Positions 42,237-51,183 of a stretch of 64,000 nucleotides of DNA are shown here, piece after piece. How positions within the stretch are numbered: position 1 is the first letter of the stretch; each line of letters opens with the position of its first letter. Source of the DNA: UBA8438 sp963934795 (GTDB lineage Bacteria > Acidobacteriota > Vicinamibacteria > Vicinamibacterales > UBA8438). A model generated the notes under the pieces. The model ran no database searches, had not been told where the DNA came from, and worked only from the letters and a program-made list of their open reading frames with translations. A program made the position numbers and the translations under genes. Location of the stretch: positions 1-64,000 of the forward strand of contig CAWWAF010000006.1 of the NCBI GenBank assembly GCA_963934795.1, given 5' to 3'.

Positions 42237-43360
42237 GTGCAGACCGACCAACCGCCACCGTGGCACCGAGTCGTCCGGCATTCCGCGTGGGCCCCGTGTC
42301 TTGCGCTGATGCTGGTGGCCGTCGCAGGATGCCAGTCAGGGGGGCCCACGCCGCAACCGGCGAGCGTGGCGTTGGCGCCTGGTCTGATGCCGTGGATCGC
42401 ACGCGCTGACCACGAGGTCGTGGAAACGGACGGCGATCTGTTCGCGCGGGTGCGGTCTGGTGAACTGGAATTGGCCGTGCTGGTCGACCCGGACTACGCC
42501 GTAGATTTCGCGGCTGGTGCGCCCGCTCGGGTGCGCCTGATCGTCGACGGTTCGAAGAACGAACTGTCGCCGCTGGTGCGCCGCGCCCGCCGCGTCCTCG
42601 GCAGCTACGGAACCCAGGTCAGCACGCTGCGGCTGATTGCCAGAGGGGTGTCGACCGATCTGCGCACGCCGGTTCGGCTCGAGGAGTTGGACATCGCCAC
42701 AAGTCAGCAGCGTTTCGCCAATTTTCTGAGCTTCATCCCGCTCTTCATCATCACGGCGGCATTCGTGTCGGGGATGAACGTGGCGATTGACACGACCGCG
42801 GGTGAGCGTGAGCGCGGCTCGCTCGAGCCCCTTCTGATGAACCCCGTGTCGCGGAACGCGATCGTCATAGGGAAATGGCTGGTCACAGTAGTGTTCGCGA
42901 GCGCCGGCATCGTGCTGGTGCTGGCGGGTACCTTGACGATGTTGCGACGCATGTCGCTTGAGGACCTGGTATCCGGCTGGATATTGGCCCCATGCAGGTT
43001 GTCGCAATTCTCGCCGGTACGGTACCGCTCGCATTTCTGGCCGCCGGCGTCCAGTTGCTGGTGTCCACCTTTGCTCGATCGTTTAAGGAAGCGCAGACCT
43101 ACGTGAGCACGCTCATCTTTGTGCCGATGATCCCCGGCATGATTGCGGCCGTGTCGTCCCTCCCGAACGTGCCATGGATGGCCGAGGTGCCGTCGCTTGG
43201 ACAGCAGGTGCTGCTGACACGGGTGTTGGGTGGCGACGACCCAGGGCTGGCCCTATTGCTGGTGGCGGGTGGATCGTCGCTGCTATTGGGACTCTTGTGC
43301 GTGATGTTGACCGCGTGGCTGTTTCGCCACGAGCGGATTGTGTTCGGCGTGGAGAATTGA
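42237..43360 (+). pseudogene. natB: NatB-like ABC transporter permease, frameshifted
   Basis: An ABC-2 permease of the NatB sodium-exporter type, broken near 42988. Frame 1 gives NatB landmarks (RLIARGVSTDLRTPVRLEELD, GMNVAIDTTAGERERGSLEP, LLMNPVSRNAIVIGK). The match then continues in another frame from about 42992: LAGVQLL-like AGVQLLVSTFARSFKEAQTY and VPMIPGMIAAVSSLPN, to 43360. One extra C in the CCCC at 42988-42991 would join them (GCC CCC ATG). The N-terminus also lacks the usual cytoplasmic KE-RDTLRDRR start and first helix, and shows a lipoprotein-like stretch. No NatA ATPase is near. Probably a pseudogene; sequencing error is possible. Confidence 0.75.
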
Positions 43361-43428
43361 CACCACCCAGCAGGACTGGCGGCCCACGTGGGGGACGCTG
43401 CCCCGGTTTGTGGTCATCTGGAGAGCCT

Positions 43429-45579
43429 ATGTTCCTGAATCCGAGGGTCGTGTGCCGGAACCGCGGTGTCGCCGCTGTGGACGCCAGGTGGATCGTCTGG
43501 ACCGCAGCGGCACTGGTGCTGACCGTTGTCGCGACGCCTGCGCGAGGACAAACGCCGCTCGGATTTACCGAGGAGCAGGCTGAGGCGGGGAGTGCCGTCT
43601 ACGCCGAGCGCTGTGCGTCATGCCATGGGGACACGCTCGACGATGGCGAGGTAGCCCCGCCGCTGAAGGGCGCGGCCTTCCGTGAGCGTTGGCGAGCGGA
43701 GACGCCCGACACCCTGTTCAACCTGACCGCCGACACCATGCCGCAGGATCAGCCGGGCGTGCTCGACGACGCGTCGTACGCGGCGGTGCTCGCGTTCATG
43801 TACCGCGAAAACGGGTCCGCGGCCGGGGCGGACGCGCTGCCCGCTGATCCGGACATCCTGGCGGGGTTCACGCCGCCACGGTGGCCACGCGGGCAAGGCG
43901 GCGGGCTGGCCCCGGGCGCGGCGCTGCCACCGTATCCGGTGTCGGCGAATCCACTGCCAGGCCTCCGTCCGGTGACCGACCAGATGCTCGAGCAACCGGA
44001 CCCGGGCGATTGGTTGCTCTGGCGCCGAACCTACGACGCCTATGGCTTCAGTCCACTCGAGGCGATTAACCGCACCAATGTCGACGACCTGCGCGTGGCG
44101 TGGAGCTGGTCCCTGCCGGCAGGACCGAATGAGTCAACACCGATCGTGCATGACGGCGTGCTGTTCATCCACGGGTACGGGGACGAAGTACAGGCGCTCG
44201 ATGCGGTCACCGGAGATCTCCTCTGGCAGTACTCGCGTCGACTGCCACGCGGGACCGCCCCGAGCGTGAAGCGCGGGATGTCGCTGTACGGCGAGCGGCT
44301 CTATGTGCCGACGTCCGATGCGCACATCGTGGCGCTAGACGCACGCACCGGCCGAGTGGTCTGGGATAAGCCTGCGGCGGATCGGGAGGACGGCTACCGC
44401 ATGACCGGCGGCACACTGGTGGCGCGGGGCAAGGTGATGGTTGGGACCACCGGGCGCGTCGGCGGCGGCAACTATATCGTGGCGCTCGATGCTGAGACCG
44501 GCGACGTCGCCTGGCGTTTCGCCACCATCGCGCAGCCTGATGCGCCGGGTGGTAACAGTTGGAACGGGTTGCCGGTCGAGGCTCGCAACGGCGGCTCCGT
44601 CTGGATACCGGGTAGCTACGATCCGGTCAACAACCTCGCGTTCTTTGCGCCCGGCAACACGTATGACACGGGGCCGCTGCGGGATCCCGTCTCCATCCCC
44701 GGGGTGACCAACGATGCGCTGTACCTCGACACTACTCTGGCGTTGAATCCCGATACCGGCCAGTTGGTCTGGCACTTTCAGCATCAAGCCAACGGACAGT
44801 GGGACCTCGACTGGGCATTCGAACGACAAATCGTGGATCTGACAGTGGGCGGAGAGAGCAGGCGGCTGGTGGTCACGACCGGCAAGCAGGCCATCTTCGA
44901 CTTCTTGGACGCGGAGACAGGTGCCTATGTGTCGTCGATCGATCTGGGCCTACAAAACCTGGTGACCGCCATCGATCCGGTCACGGGCGCCAAGACGACC
45001 GACCCGGCGCTCTTGCCCGGCGACGGCGAGACCAAGATGGTCTGTCCCCACGTAAGTGGCGGGCGCGGATGGATGCCGACCTCCTACGATGCGCGTACGA
45101 AGGTCGTCTATGTGCCGATGGTCGAAGCCTGCATGGACCTCGTGCCGGTGCCGGACGGTGAGCGCGGCAGCCTGTCGAGCGGCGTCCGATGGACGGTGCG
45201 CCCGCGGCCGGAGAGCGACGGCAACTACGGCCGCTTGGAGGCCGTCAACCTGGAGACCGGCGACACGACCTGGATCGCGCGCCAACGCGCCCCCCAAACG
45301 ACCGGCACATTGGTCACCGGCGGCGGGCTCGTGTTCGCGGGCGCCCTGGATCGGCGCATTGCCGCCTACGACTCCGGCACCGGGGAGCAGCTATGGGAGA
45401 CCCGCCTCAATGAAGTCCCGAGTGCGGCGCCCATCACCTACGCCGTCGCCGGCCGGCAATACCTGGCCGTCATCGTGGGAAGCGGCGGATACCAGTCCGG
45501 TAGCTACGGGGTGATGGTGCCGGAGATCAAGAATCCGCCCGGCCGCGGCGCCTCTCTCTGGGTATTCGAAGTGAAATAG
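43429..45579 (+). CDS. Quinohemoprotein: N-terminal cytochrome c plus PQQ dehydrogenase
   Basis: A 716-aa exported enzyme. Signal (WTAAALVLTVVATPARG), then a cytochrome c domain with CASCH (62-66) and a distal METhionine region (TADTMPQDQPG). An eight-bladed PQQ propeller follows: DWLLWRRTYDAYGFSPLEAIN, LDAVTGDLLWQYSR, LDARTGRVVWDK, LNPDTGQLVWHFQHQANGQWDLDW and the C-terminal GRQYLAVIVGSGG. The heme is N-terminal, whereas type II quinohemoprotein alcohol dehydrogenases have it C-terminal; this order is common in acidobacteria. It would oxidise an alcohol or sugar and pass electrons through its own heme. ATG 43429 has CTGGAGAG about 5 bases upstream. Confidence 0.9.
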   Translation: MFLNPRVVCRNRGVAAVDARWIVWTAAALVLTVVATPARGQTPLGFTEEQAEAGSAVYAERCASCHGDTLDDGEVAPPLKGAAFRERWRAETPDTLFNLTADTMPQDQPGVLDDASYAAVLAFMYRENGSAAGADALPADPDILAGFTPPRWPRGQGGGLAPGAALPPYPVSANPLPGLRPVTDQMLEQPDPGDWLLWRRTYDAYGFSPLEAINRTNVDDLRVAWSWSLPAGPNESTPIVHDGVLFIHGYGDEVQALDAVTGDLLWQYSRRLPRGTAPSVKRGMSLYGERLYVPTSDAHIVALDARTGRVVWDKPAADREDGYRMTGGTLVARGKVMVGTTGRVGGGNYIVALDAETGDVAWRFATIAQPDAPGGNSWNGLPVEARNGGSVWIPGSYDPVNNLAFFAPGNTYDTGPLRDPVSIPGVTNDALYLDTTLALNPDTGQLVWHFQHQANGQWDLDWAFERQIVDLTVGGESRRLVVTTGKQAIFDFLDAETGAYVSSIDLGLQNLVTAIDPVTGAKTTDPALLPGDGETKMVCPHVSGGRGWMPTSYDARTKVVYVPMVEACMDLVPVPDGERGSLSSGVRWTVRPRPESDGNYGRLEAVNLETGDTTWIARQRAPQTTGTLVTGGGLVFAGALDRRIAAYDSGTGEQLWETRLNEVPSAAPITYAVAGRQYLAVIVGSGGYQSGSYGVMVPEIKNPPGRGASLWVFEVK

Positions 45580-45649
45580 TTGTCGGTGGCGTGTAGGAGC
45601 GGGAACGGGACCCTGTGGACCGCGCAATTGACGGCCGAGGCTCGACATC

Positions 45650-46447
45650 ATGATCAGCACACCGATGTATTTCCCCGACGGGTTCGATTTGGAGCTGGCC
45701 AAGCTGTGTGCCCGGCTCTCGTCCTATGCGTATGACATGTATACGCAGTGGACGAAGCAGGGCAAGCCTCGGAAGGAACGCGGTTTCCGCTGGACGCCGC
45801 CGTCAGACGCCGGTCTGACCTTTTCCGCCCCGTTCTGGAGCGCTGAGGAGGTGCTCTGGGTGTTCAACGAGGCGGAACCGTTCGGTTTCTGCGCTCGCGA
45901 CCGGGCCGGCACGGGGTATCTGGTATTCCGGAGAACCTCGTCGAACAGCGATTGGGCCGACGACGCCGATGTAGACCAGCGGCCCTACGACCTCGTGCCC
46001 AACTACGGACAGGTCCACGACGGATTTCTGAAGCTCTATACCTCGATGCGAGCGGATGTCCTGGACGAACTCGACAGCGTGGGCCCGATCAGTGATCTGA
46101 GGGTGACAGGCCACAGTCTCGGATGCGGCCTGGCCACGCTCGCCGTTCCAGAGCTGGTCGGTCGGCCCGGAGCCGGTTCGATCACGCAGTACAACTTCGC
46201 GAGCCCGCGTGTCGGCAACCCCGACTTCGCAGCCGCCTACAATAGCAACGGCGTCCCAACCTTTCGGGTCGTCAATACCTGCGATCTGGTCCCTGAAGTG
46301 CCACCCAGCGTCCTCGCGAAGCTCGTCTTCAAGCACGTGGGCGCGCCCATAGACTTCACCGCCCAGTATGGGGCAGTTGGCGGCGACCACAGTCTGGACG
46401 GCGCATATCGATACGCGCTGGACAATCCTGGCGCTCCGCAGTCATAG
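45650..46447 (+). CDS. Class 3 lipase family protein
   Basis: A 265-aa alpha/beta hydrolase of the lipase_3 family. The nucleophile elbow is GHSLG (S156). The catalytic Asp is D212 (NTCDLVPEVP) and the His is H247 (GGDHSL), in the usual order. TGYLVFRRTSSNSDWADD supplies the class 3 oxyanion strand. No signal peptide, so it acts in the cytoplasm or is exported by a non-Sec route. Substrate: probably triglyceride or short-chain ester. No clear Shine-Dalgarno precedes ATG 45650. A small ORF of unknown origin follows. Confidence 0.88.
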   Translation: MISTPMYFPDGFDLELAKLCARLSSYAYDMYTQWTKQGKPRKERGFRWTPPSDAGLTFSAPFWSAEEVLWVFNEAEPFGFCARDRAGTGYLVFRRTSSNSDWADDADVDQRPYDLVPNYGQVHDGFLKLYTSMRADVLDELDSVGPISDLRVTGHSLGCGLATLAVPELVGRPGAGSITQYNFASPRVGNPDFAAAYNSNGVPTFRVVNTCDLVPEVPPSVLAKLVFKHVGAPIDFTAQYGAVGGDHSLDGAYRYALDNPGAPQS

Positions 46448-46452
46448 CGGTC

Positions 46453-46626
46453 TTGCCCACGCGACGTGAGACGGCGCTGTGTCAGAGCTGGCCACCAACC
46501 GGCCATGACGTGGACCTCGACGACGGCCGGTTCCGAACGATCGGATATCCATCCTGGCAAGAAAAGTTGCTGCCGGTGGTGCTGAACTGGTTCGACGAAC
46601 TCGAGCGCTTCGTACCGACTCCCTAG
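46453..46626 (+). pseudogene. Unrecognised 57-codon ORF, possibly a gene remnant
   Basis: A TTG start gives 57 codons ending IGYPSWQEKLLPVVLNWFDE and LERFVPTP. The ending looks like the C-terminus of a larger enzyme; I do not recognise which. It fills the first half of the 322-base gap 46448-46769. The rest of that gap holds the AAGGAG of the next gene and nothing else I can identify. Confidence 0.3.
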
Positions 46627-46769
46627 GTCGACGAGTGGAGCATCCACTACTGGATCTTGTGCAGACCGGGGTGTCTAATAGCCTGTATCGCTTGCCGGTC
46701 TTCCGTCATTGGGGGTGCACAGTGGTCCCGACCGCCCGGGCGTCGACGCCCCAGAACAAGGAGTTCCAG

Positions 46770-48071
46770 GTGCTCACACGACGCGTACCCCATGTACTTG
46801 CCGCGCTTTCGTTTACCACGCTCCTGATCGTTGGGGTCGGAGATTCGCTTATTGGTGCCGGTGCCGCTGCTGACGTGCCCCGGGGGACGCCGGAGGAAGT
46901 CGGTCTATCGGCGGAACGGCTGACCAGAATCAACGACGTCGTCCAGCGGGCGATGGACGACGAGGCGATCTCGGGCGCGGTGACCATCGTGGCTCGTCAC
47001 GGGAAAATCGCGCATTTCGAAGCACAGGGGCTGATGGACATCGAGGATGGCACCCCGATGCGTACCGACACCATCTTCCCGATCGCGTCGATGACGAAGC
47101 CTGTCACGGGGGTCGCGATTCTGATGATGGTGGAAGAAGGACTGGTGCGGCTGACTGATCCGGTTTCGCGGTTCGTCCCGGAGTTTACTGATCCGGCGGT
47201 GGCAGTCTGGCAGAACGGCACGCGGCCTCGGCGCGGCGCAGATGCCCCCGAGGCATACACGATTCCCGCCGCTCGCGAGATCACCATCCGGGACCTGATG
47301 ACCCACACCTCTGGGCTGGGCAGCGGCGGGGCCGGGGCCATCGCGACCCAGCGGGTCGCGCCGCGGCGGTCGACCGACACCCTGAAGACCTATGTAGCCG
47401 AGTTGGGCGACGCACCGCTCGACTTCCAGCCTGGCACCCACTGGGCCTACAGCGGCCTCAACGGCATCGACACGCTCGGTCGGGTAGTCGAGGTGGTCTC
47501 GGGCCTGACGTTCGACCAGTTCCTCGCGCAGCGCATCTTCGAGCCGCTGGGCATGGACGACACAGCATTCGTCCCGGCCACCGCCAGCGCCTCGCGCGTG
47601 GTCACGCTGTATCGCCGGTCACCGGACGGACTCGGACGGGTCGACGTGCCAGCCTGGGTAGACACGAAGACCCTCTTCTCCGGTGGCGGCGGTCTCTGGT
47701 CGACCGCCGAGGACTATCTCCAGTTTGCCCAGATGCTCCTCAACCGGGGTGAGCTGGGCGGTGTCCGTCTGCTCGGGTCGCGAACGGTTGAGCTGATGGC
47801 CTCCAACCACGTTGGCGAGCTGTATGCGGAAGGCGGCACGACCGGCGGACGCCCGGGGATGGGCTTCGGGCTGACAGTGCGGGTAGTCGAGAACGCCGTC
47901 GAGGCGCAGCAGTCTATGTCGAATGGAAGTTTCGGGTGGGGCGGCGCCTTCGGCACCAACTTCTGGGTCGACCCGAAGGAAGACCTCACTGCGGTGCTGA
48001 TGGTGCAAACCCCGGGCGGCACCCTGCGTGGCGACTTTGCGAACGCGGTGCTGCAGTCGATCGTCGATTGA
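46770..48071 (+). CDS. Serine beta-lactamase-fold hydrolase, copy 2
   Basis: A 433-aa exported hydrolase, paralogue of 16952-18259. Motifs: SMTK (S107, K110, the same residue numbers as copy 1), YSGLNG and WGGAFGTN near the end. Copy 2 has an extra PRRGADAPEAYTI insert before the MTHTSGL motif. EstB-like esterase or amidase activity is inferred. GTG 46770 is chosen because AAGGAG lies six bases upstream and it gives a good signal (LAALSFTTLLIVGVG); the longer in-frame start 46635 has no signal. The convergent PDLQGVW-family gene begins nine bases later. Confidence 0.87.
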   Translation: MLTRRVPHVLAALSFTTLLIVGVGDSLIGAGAAADVPRGTPEEVGLSAERLTRINDVVQRAMDDEAISGAVTIVARHGKIAHFEAQGLMDIEDGTPMRTDTIFPIASMTKPVTGVAILMMVEEGLVRLTDPVSRFVPEFTDPAVAVWQNGTRPRRGADAPEAYTIPAAREITIRDLMTHTSGLGSGGAGAIATQRVAPRRSTDTLKTYVAELGDAPLDFQPGTHWAYSGLNGIDTLGRVVEVVSGLTFDQFLAQRIFEPLGMDDTAFVPATASASRVVTLYRRSPDGLGRVDVPAWVDTKTLFSGGGGLWSTAEDYLQFAQMLLNRGELGGVRLLGSRTVELMASNHVGELYAEGGTTGGRPGMGFGLTVRVVENAVEAQQSMSNGSFGWGGAFGTNFWVDPKEDLTAVLMVQTPGGTLRGDFANAVLQSIVD

Positions 48072-48080
48072 GTTCGACGC

Positions 48081-49055
48081 TTATTGCAGCGCTTCACGCT
48101 CGAGCGCTCGTGCGCCCTTGAGCAAGTTCTCCATGCCGTAGTTTCGTTCGTGGCAGGCGTACTCGTAGATCAGGCCTTCGGTCTTCGGCATATCAAGCGT
48201 CGCGGTCCAGTCGGCGGCCCAGGTCGTCGGGTCGGAGAAGGTGACCTCGTAGCTCAGGATGTTGGCCTCTGGCCGTGAGAAGCGCTCGACCAGGGTGAGG
48301 TTTTCGGCCGAACCACGCCAGGGCGCTTGTCCCGTGAAGTGGCTCGTCTCGACCACCAAGGTCTCGCCTTCCCAGTGCCCGCGCGAGCGGCCCAGCCATT
48401 GGCTTGGCGTCTCATCTGGTTCCGAGCCGCCACTCAGCGGGATGATGCGCAGTTCGTGCACCATCTCCAGCAGGATCCCCACATGGGTTTCGCTCTGGAA
48501 GATCTGAAAGTTGTTGTTGTAGACCCCACCGAGCCGAACGGTGCCGCGTGACAGACAGCGCTCCCACAGCCCGCGGTCTTCTGGGTTTTCTGAATTCTCG
48601 CGTCGGGACCGCGCCGCTCGTGCCACGTCCGCTCGCGCGATTGCACCGGCGGTGCGCTCGGGGATCTTGCCGTCGGGCGGATCTATGATCAGCGACGTCC
48701 GCCCGTCGGACATTCCCCGGTCCCACCAGAACTGGTTGTACGCGAGGCCCACGTCCCGTTCGGCAGTCAGTTCGCCCCGGCGCTCTGAGGTGGCGAACGT
48801 GGTGGCGTTGATGTTGGCCTCGGCGACCTCCTCCGAGGTGAGGAACTCGCGGCCCTCGTAGCGATCCGGTCTCTCCAATGGGGTCGCGGTGCCGTGGTCC
48901 CACACGCCTTGCAGGTCGGGCGTGCCCCATGGCATTCGGGGCGCCGGAGAGCCGTCCGGTGCGCGCCCGGCAGAGGCAGGTTGAGCTGCGGCGATTGGGG
49001 CCACCGCCACTAGCGCAAATAGTACCGACAGGACGTTGAGCATGCGGAGCGTCAT
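48081..49055 (-). CDS. Secreted 'PDLQGVW' family protein, member 2
   Basis: A 324-aa exported protein (signal ending PIAAAQ). Family landmarks: GTPDLQGVWDHGTATPLERP, SLIIDPPDGKIPERT, LWERCLSRGTVRLGG, RGHWEGETLVVETSHF, VERFSRPEANILSYEVTFSD and YEYACHERNYG. Very close in plan to 32163-33173 over the whole length. No function assigned. ATG 49055 has AGAGGA about 5 bases upstream; the in-frame extension to 49208 lacks this. It ends ten bases from copy 2 of the hydrolase, convergently. Confidence 0.76.
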   Translation of the reverse strand: MTLRMLNVLSVLFALVAVAPIAAAQPASAGRAPDGSPAPRMPWGTPDLQGVWDHGTATPLERPDRYEGREFLTSEEVAEANINATTFATSERRGELTAERDVGLAYNQFWWDRGMSDGRTSLIIDPPDGKIPERTAGAIARADVARAARSRRENSENPEDRGLWERCLSRGTVRLGGVYNNNFQIFQSETHVGILLEMVHELRIIPLSGGSEPDETPSQWLGRSRGHWEGETLVVETSHFTGQAPWRGSAENLTLVERFSRPEANILSYEVTFSDPTTWAADWTATLDMPKTEGLIYEYACHERNYGMENLLKGARALEREALQ

Positions 49056-49177
49056 TGGTCCTCTTTCGTCTCGGGTGCAGGCCATAGACAGAACGACGGC
49101 GCGGTATGACGGCCAGTCCATAGATATGCTGGCTGCCGGCATCCTATCTGTCGGTCGTCTCTGTGGCAATATGTCGG

Positions 49178-50185
49178 TCAATTGACGAGCGCGGCGTTGG
49201 TCGCCCAAGAGAGCGCCAGGGTCCGCGATGCGCTCGTGGCCACGGGCCTCACTACCTGCCTTGGCAAAGTCGATCGCATTGCTTCGCGATGGCGGCTCAG
49301 GTTATGCGCCGCATCCTGGTTGACGAGGCACGGGCTCGGCAGTCCGAGAAGTGAGGCGTTGGTCTGGTGCCACCGGACCAGTTCGCGACTGACGGTTGCG
49401 AGGGTCTCTTGAAACGTCGAGAAGGGGAGGATAAGCCCCCGGTCTATGAACTGCCGCCGCTGTCGGTCGTAGGTCTCAAGTTCGCGTCTGGCCTGCCCGT
49501 TGATCTCGTCCAGGTCGGTCGGCCCAGACGGATGTAACCCGTCGTGCAGAAAGATCGAGTCGCCGACCCGTACGACCACCGGCTTCGAGCGCAGCCAGCG
49601 GCCATACCGCCCGTCTGGACCGAACGCGTCGATGTACTCCAGGAACCCGGGGGGATGGGTATCCATCCAGGCGCTGCGCGACTGCGGTTGGGGCGCGATC
49701 GGACCGAGCGCGTCAGATTGAGCCGCGACCAAGGCCAGGTAGTCCGCGTAGCCCTCCTCCCGGCGGGACTCCGACTCAGCGTCCGCGAACGCGGCGAGCA
49801 GTCCGGGCGTCGTATCGCGCAGGTTCGCCATCAGGCTCATGGTGTCGTGATTGCCCAACACGACGAGCACTCGGCCACCGGCCTCGGCCGCATCCGTCTC
49901 CAGTCGCATCATCAGGTCGAGGACCGCCCTGACGCCCGCTCCCCGGTCCGTGAGGTCGCCCGTTTGGATCAGGGTGTTGCTCCCGCGAGTCCATTGCTGA
50001 TCGCGGTCGGTCAACTCGGTAGCTTCGAGGAGGGCACGAAGCTCGTCGATGGCGCCATGCACGTCGCCGATGGCCACAACCCGACCCGGCTGCGCGGCAG
50101 GCGCCGTGACCGCGACCAGCAGGAGGATGCCCAGACACAGTCGCACGACCGCGGGCAGGCGACGAATGTCCTGTGTGGGGGCCAC
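49178..50185 (-). CDS. Secreted metallophosphoesterase with an abnormal C-terminus
   Basis: A 335-aa exported calcineurin-type phosphoesterase. Signal about 13-32. Metal motifs: GDVHG (40-44), GDLTDRG (76-82) and GNHDT (111-115), then a long helical insert as in Shewanella-like phosphatases. The final metal-binding GH(T/x)H region expected in this family cannot be found. The last 60 residues (about 275-335) read NQDAAHNLSRHREAM and on, matching nothing typical. On the opposite strand they coincide with a sigma-factor remnant. I infer the true 3' end was lost and a new tail acquired, so activity is doubtful. Confidence 0.78.
   Translation of the reverse strand: MAPTQDIRRLPAVVRLCLGILLLVAVTAPAAQPGRVVAIGDVHGAIDELRALLEATELTDRDQQWTRGSNTLIQTGDLTDRGAGVRAVLDLMMRLETDAAEAGGRVLVVLGNHDTMSLMANLRDTTPGLLAAFADAESESRREEGYADYLALVAAQSDALGPIAPQPQSRSAWMDTHPPGFLEYIDAFGPDGRYGRWLRSKPVVVRVGDSIFLHDGLHPSGPTDLDEINGQARRELETYDRQRRQFIDRGLILPFSTFQETLATVSRELVRWHQTNASLLGLPSPCLVNQDAAHNLSRHREAMRSTLPRQVVRPVATSASRTLALSWATNAALVN
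49262..49354 (+). pseudogene. ECF sigma factor remnant, antisense to the phosphoesterase 3' end
   Basis: The plus strand encodes WQSRSHCFAMAAQVMRRILV followed by DEARARQSEK and a stop. This matches the core of ECF-like sigma factors of the TIGR02999 type (pattern W.NRAHFFAVAAQAMRRILVDHARAR...K). Only about 30 codons remain; neither the beginning nor the -35-binding region 4 is present. The frame is open further upstream but unlike a sigma factor. Confidence 0.6.
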
Positions 50186-50293
50186 CGTCCCTCCAGCTTA
50201 CCGCGGTGGGATGACCGGCGCACTATGATGAAGCGGTTCAGCCACAGGCGTGGTTGTGCCCGGGTTCATGCAGGCCGGAAAGGTGTTGACGAC

Positions 50294-51085
50294 ATGCGAT
50301 TCGCGTTGCCGTTTGCAATGGTGGGCTTGGCCGCTTCGCTGATGGCCCAAGCGCCCGATACGGTGTTCCTCGAGGACTTCACCTGGACCGAGTTGCGGGA
50401 CGCGGTGGACGCCGGGACGACGACCATCATTATCCCGACTGGAGGGACGGAGCAGAACGGACCGCACATGGTCCTAGGCAAGCACAACTACCTCGTGCGC
50501 CACAAAGCCGGGGAGATCGCGAGACGACTCGGGGCCGCGCTCGTCGCTCCCGTGATGGCCTACGTGCCGGAAGGCGACGTGGAGCCGCCGACGAGTCACA
50601 TGCGATTTCCAGGGACCATCACGACGCCGCCTGAGGTGTTCGAGCAGGTGCTGGAATATGCGGCGCGGAGCCTGAAGCAGCATGGGTTCGTCGACATCGC
50701 GCTGCTGGGTGACAGTGGTGGCAATCAGGCGTCGCAGGCCGTGGTAGCTCAGCGGCTCAACGCGGAGTGGGCCGCGACGCCGGTACGCGTCCACCACCTG
50801 ACCGACTACTATCCGGGGCGTGGTGACGACTGGCTGGTCGAGCAGGGCGTTCCGGCCGCGGACGTCGGATCCCACGCCGGCATGCACGACACCGCGAGCT
50901 TGCTCTTCCTCGACCCGTCGAAGCTTCGGCTCGATCGGATGGAGCGGGGCACCGGTCCGACCGGCAACGGCGTGGTGGGGAACCCCGGCCGATCGACCGC
51001 CGCCTTCGGCGAACGGATACTCGAGATGCAGATTGCGGCGGCGGTGCGGCAGATACACCGACTCCGGATAGGTAGTCGGCCCTAG
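50294..51085 (+). CDS. Secreted creatininase family protein
   Basis: A 263-aa exported protein of the creatininase/mycofactocin amidohydrolase family. Signal PFAMVGLAASLMAQ. Motifs: PTGGTEQNGPHMVLGKHN (E, H and a His in place of the usual Asp), GDSGGNQAS and GSHAGMHDTASLLFLD. Classical creatininases bind two zinc ions and open the creatinine ring; this exported subfamily has GGTEQNGPHM and an unknown lactam or amide substrate. ATG 50294; an AAAGG lies about 10 bases upstream. A long in-frame reading upstream to 49544 is rejected as non-coding. Divergent from the phosphoesterase gene. Confidence 0.85.
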   Translation: MRFALPFAMVGLAASLMAQAPDTVFLEDFTWTELRDAVDAGTTTIIIPTGGTEQNGPHMVLGKHNYLVRHKAGEIARRLGAALVAPVMAYVPEGDVEPPTSHMRFPGTITTPPEVFEQVLEYAARSLKQHGFVDIALLGDSGGNQASQAVVAQRLNAEWAATPVRVHHLTDYYPGRGDDWLVEQGVPAADVGSHAGMHDTASLLFLDPSKLRLDRMERGTGPTGNGVVGNPGRSTAAFGERILEMQIAAAVRQIHRLRIGSRP

Positions 51086-51183
51086 CAGCGGGCAGGGAGG
51101 CGCGCCTCCCTGATGTGAAGGGCGCCCGGTCGGTAGTCTGGTTACGGAAGCGGCAGCGGTTGGCAACTGAAGATGCGGACATC

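Noticed and set aside
49544..50293. Upstream extension of the creatininase gene to 49544
   Set aside because: Lies opposite the metallophosphoesterase and is Arg-rich; the signal peptide starts at 50294.
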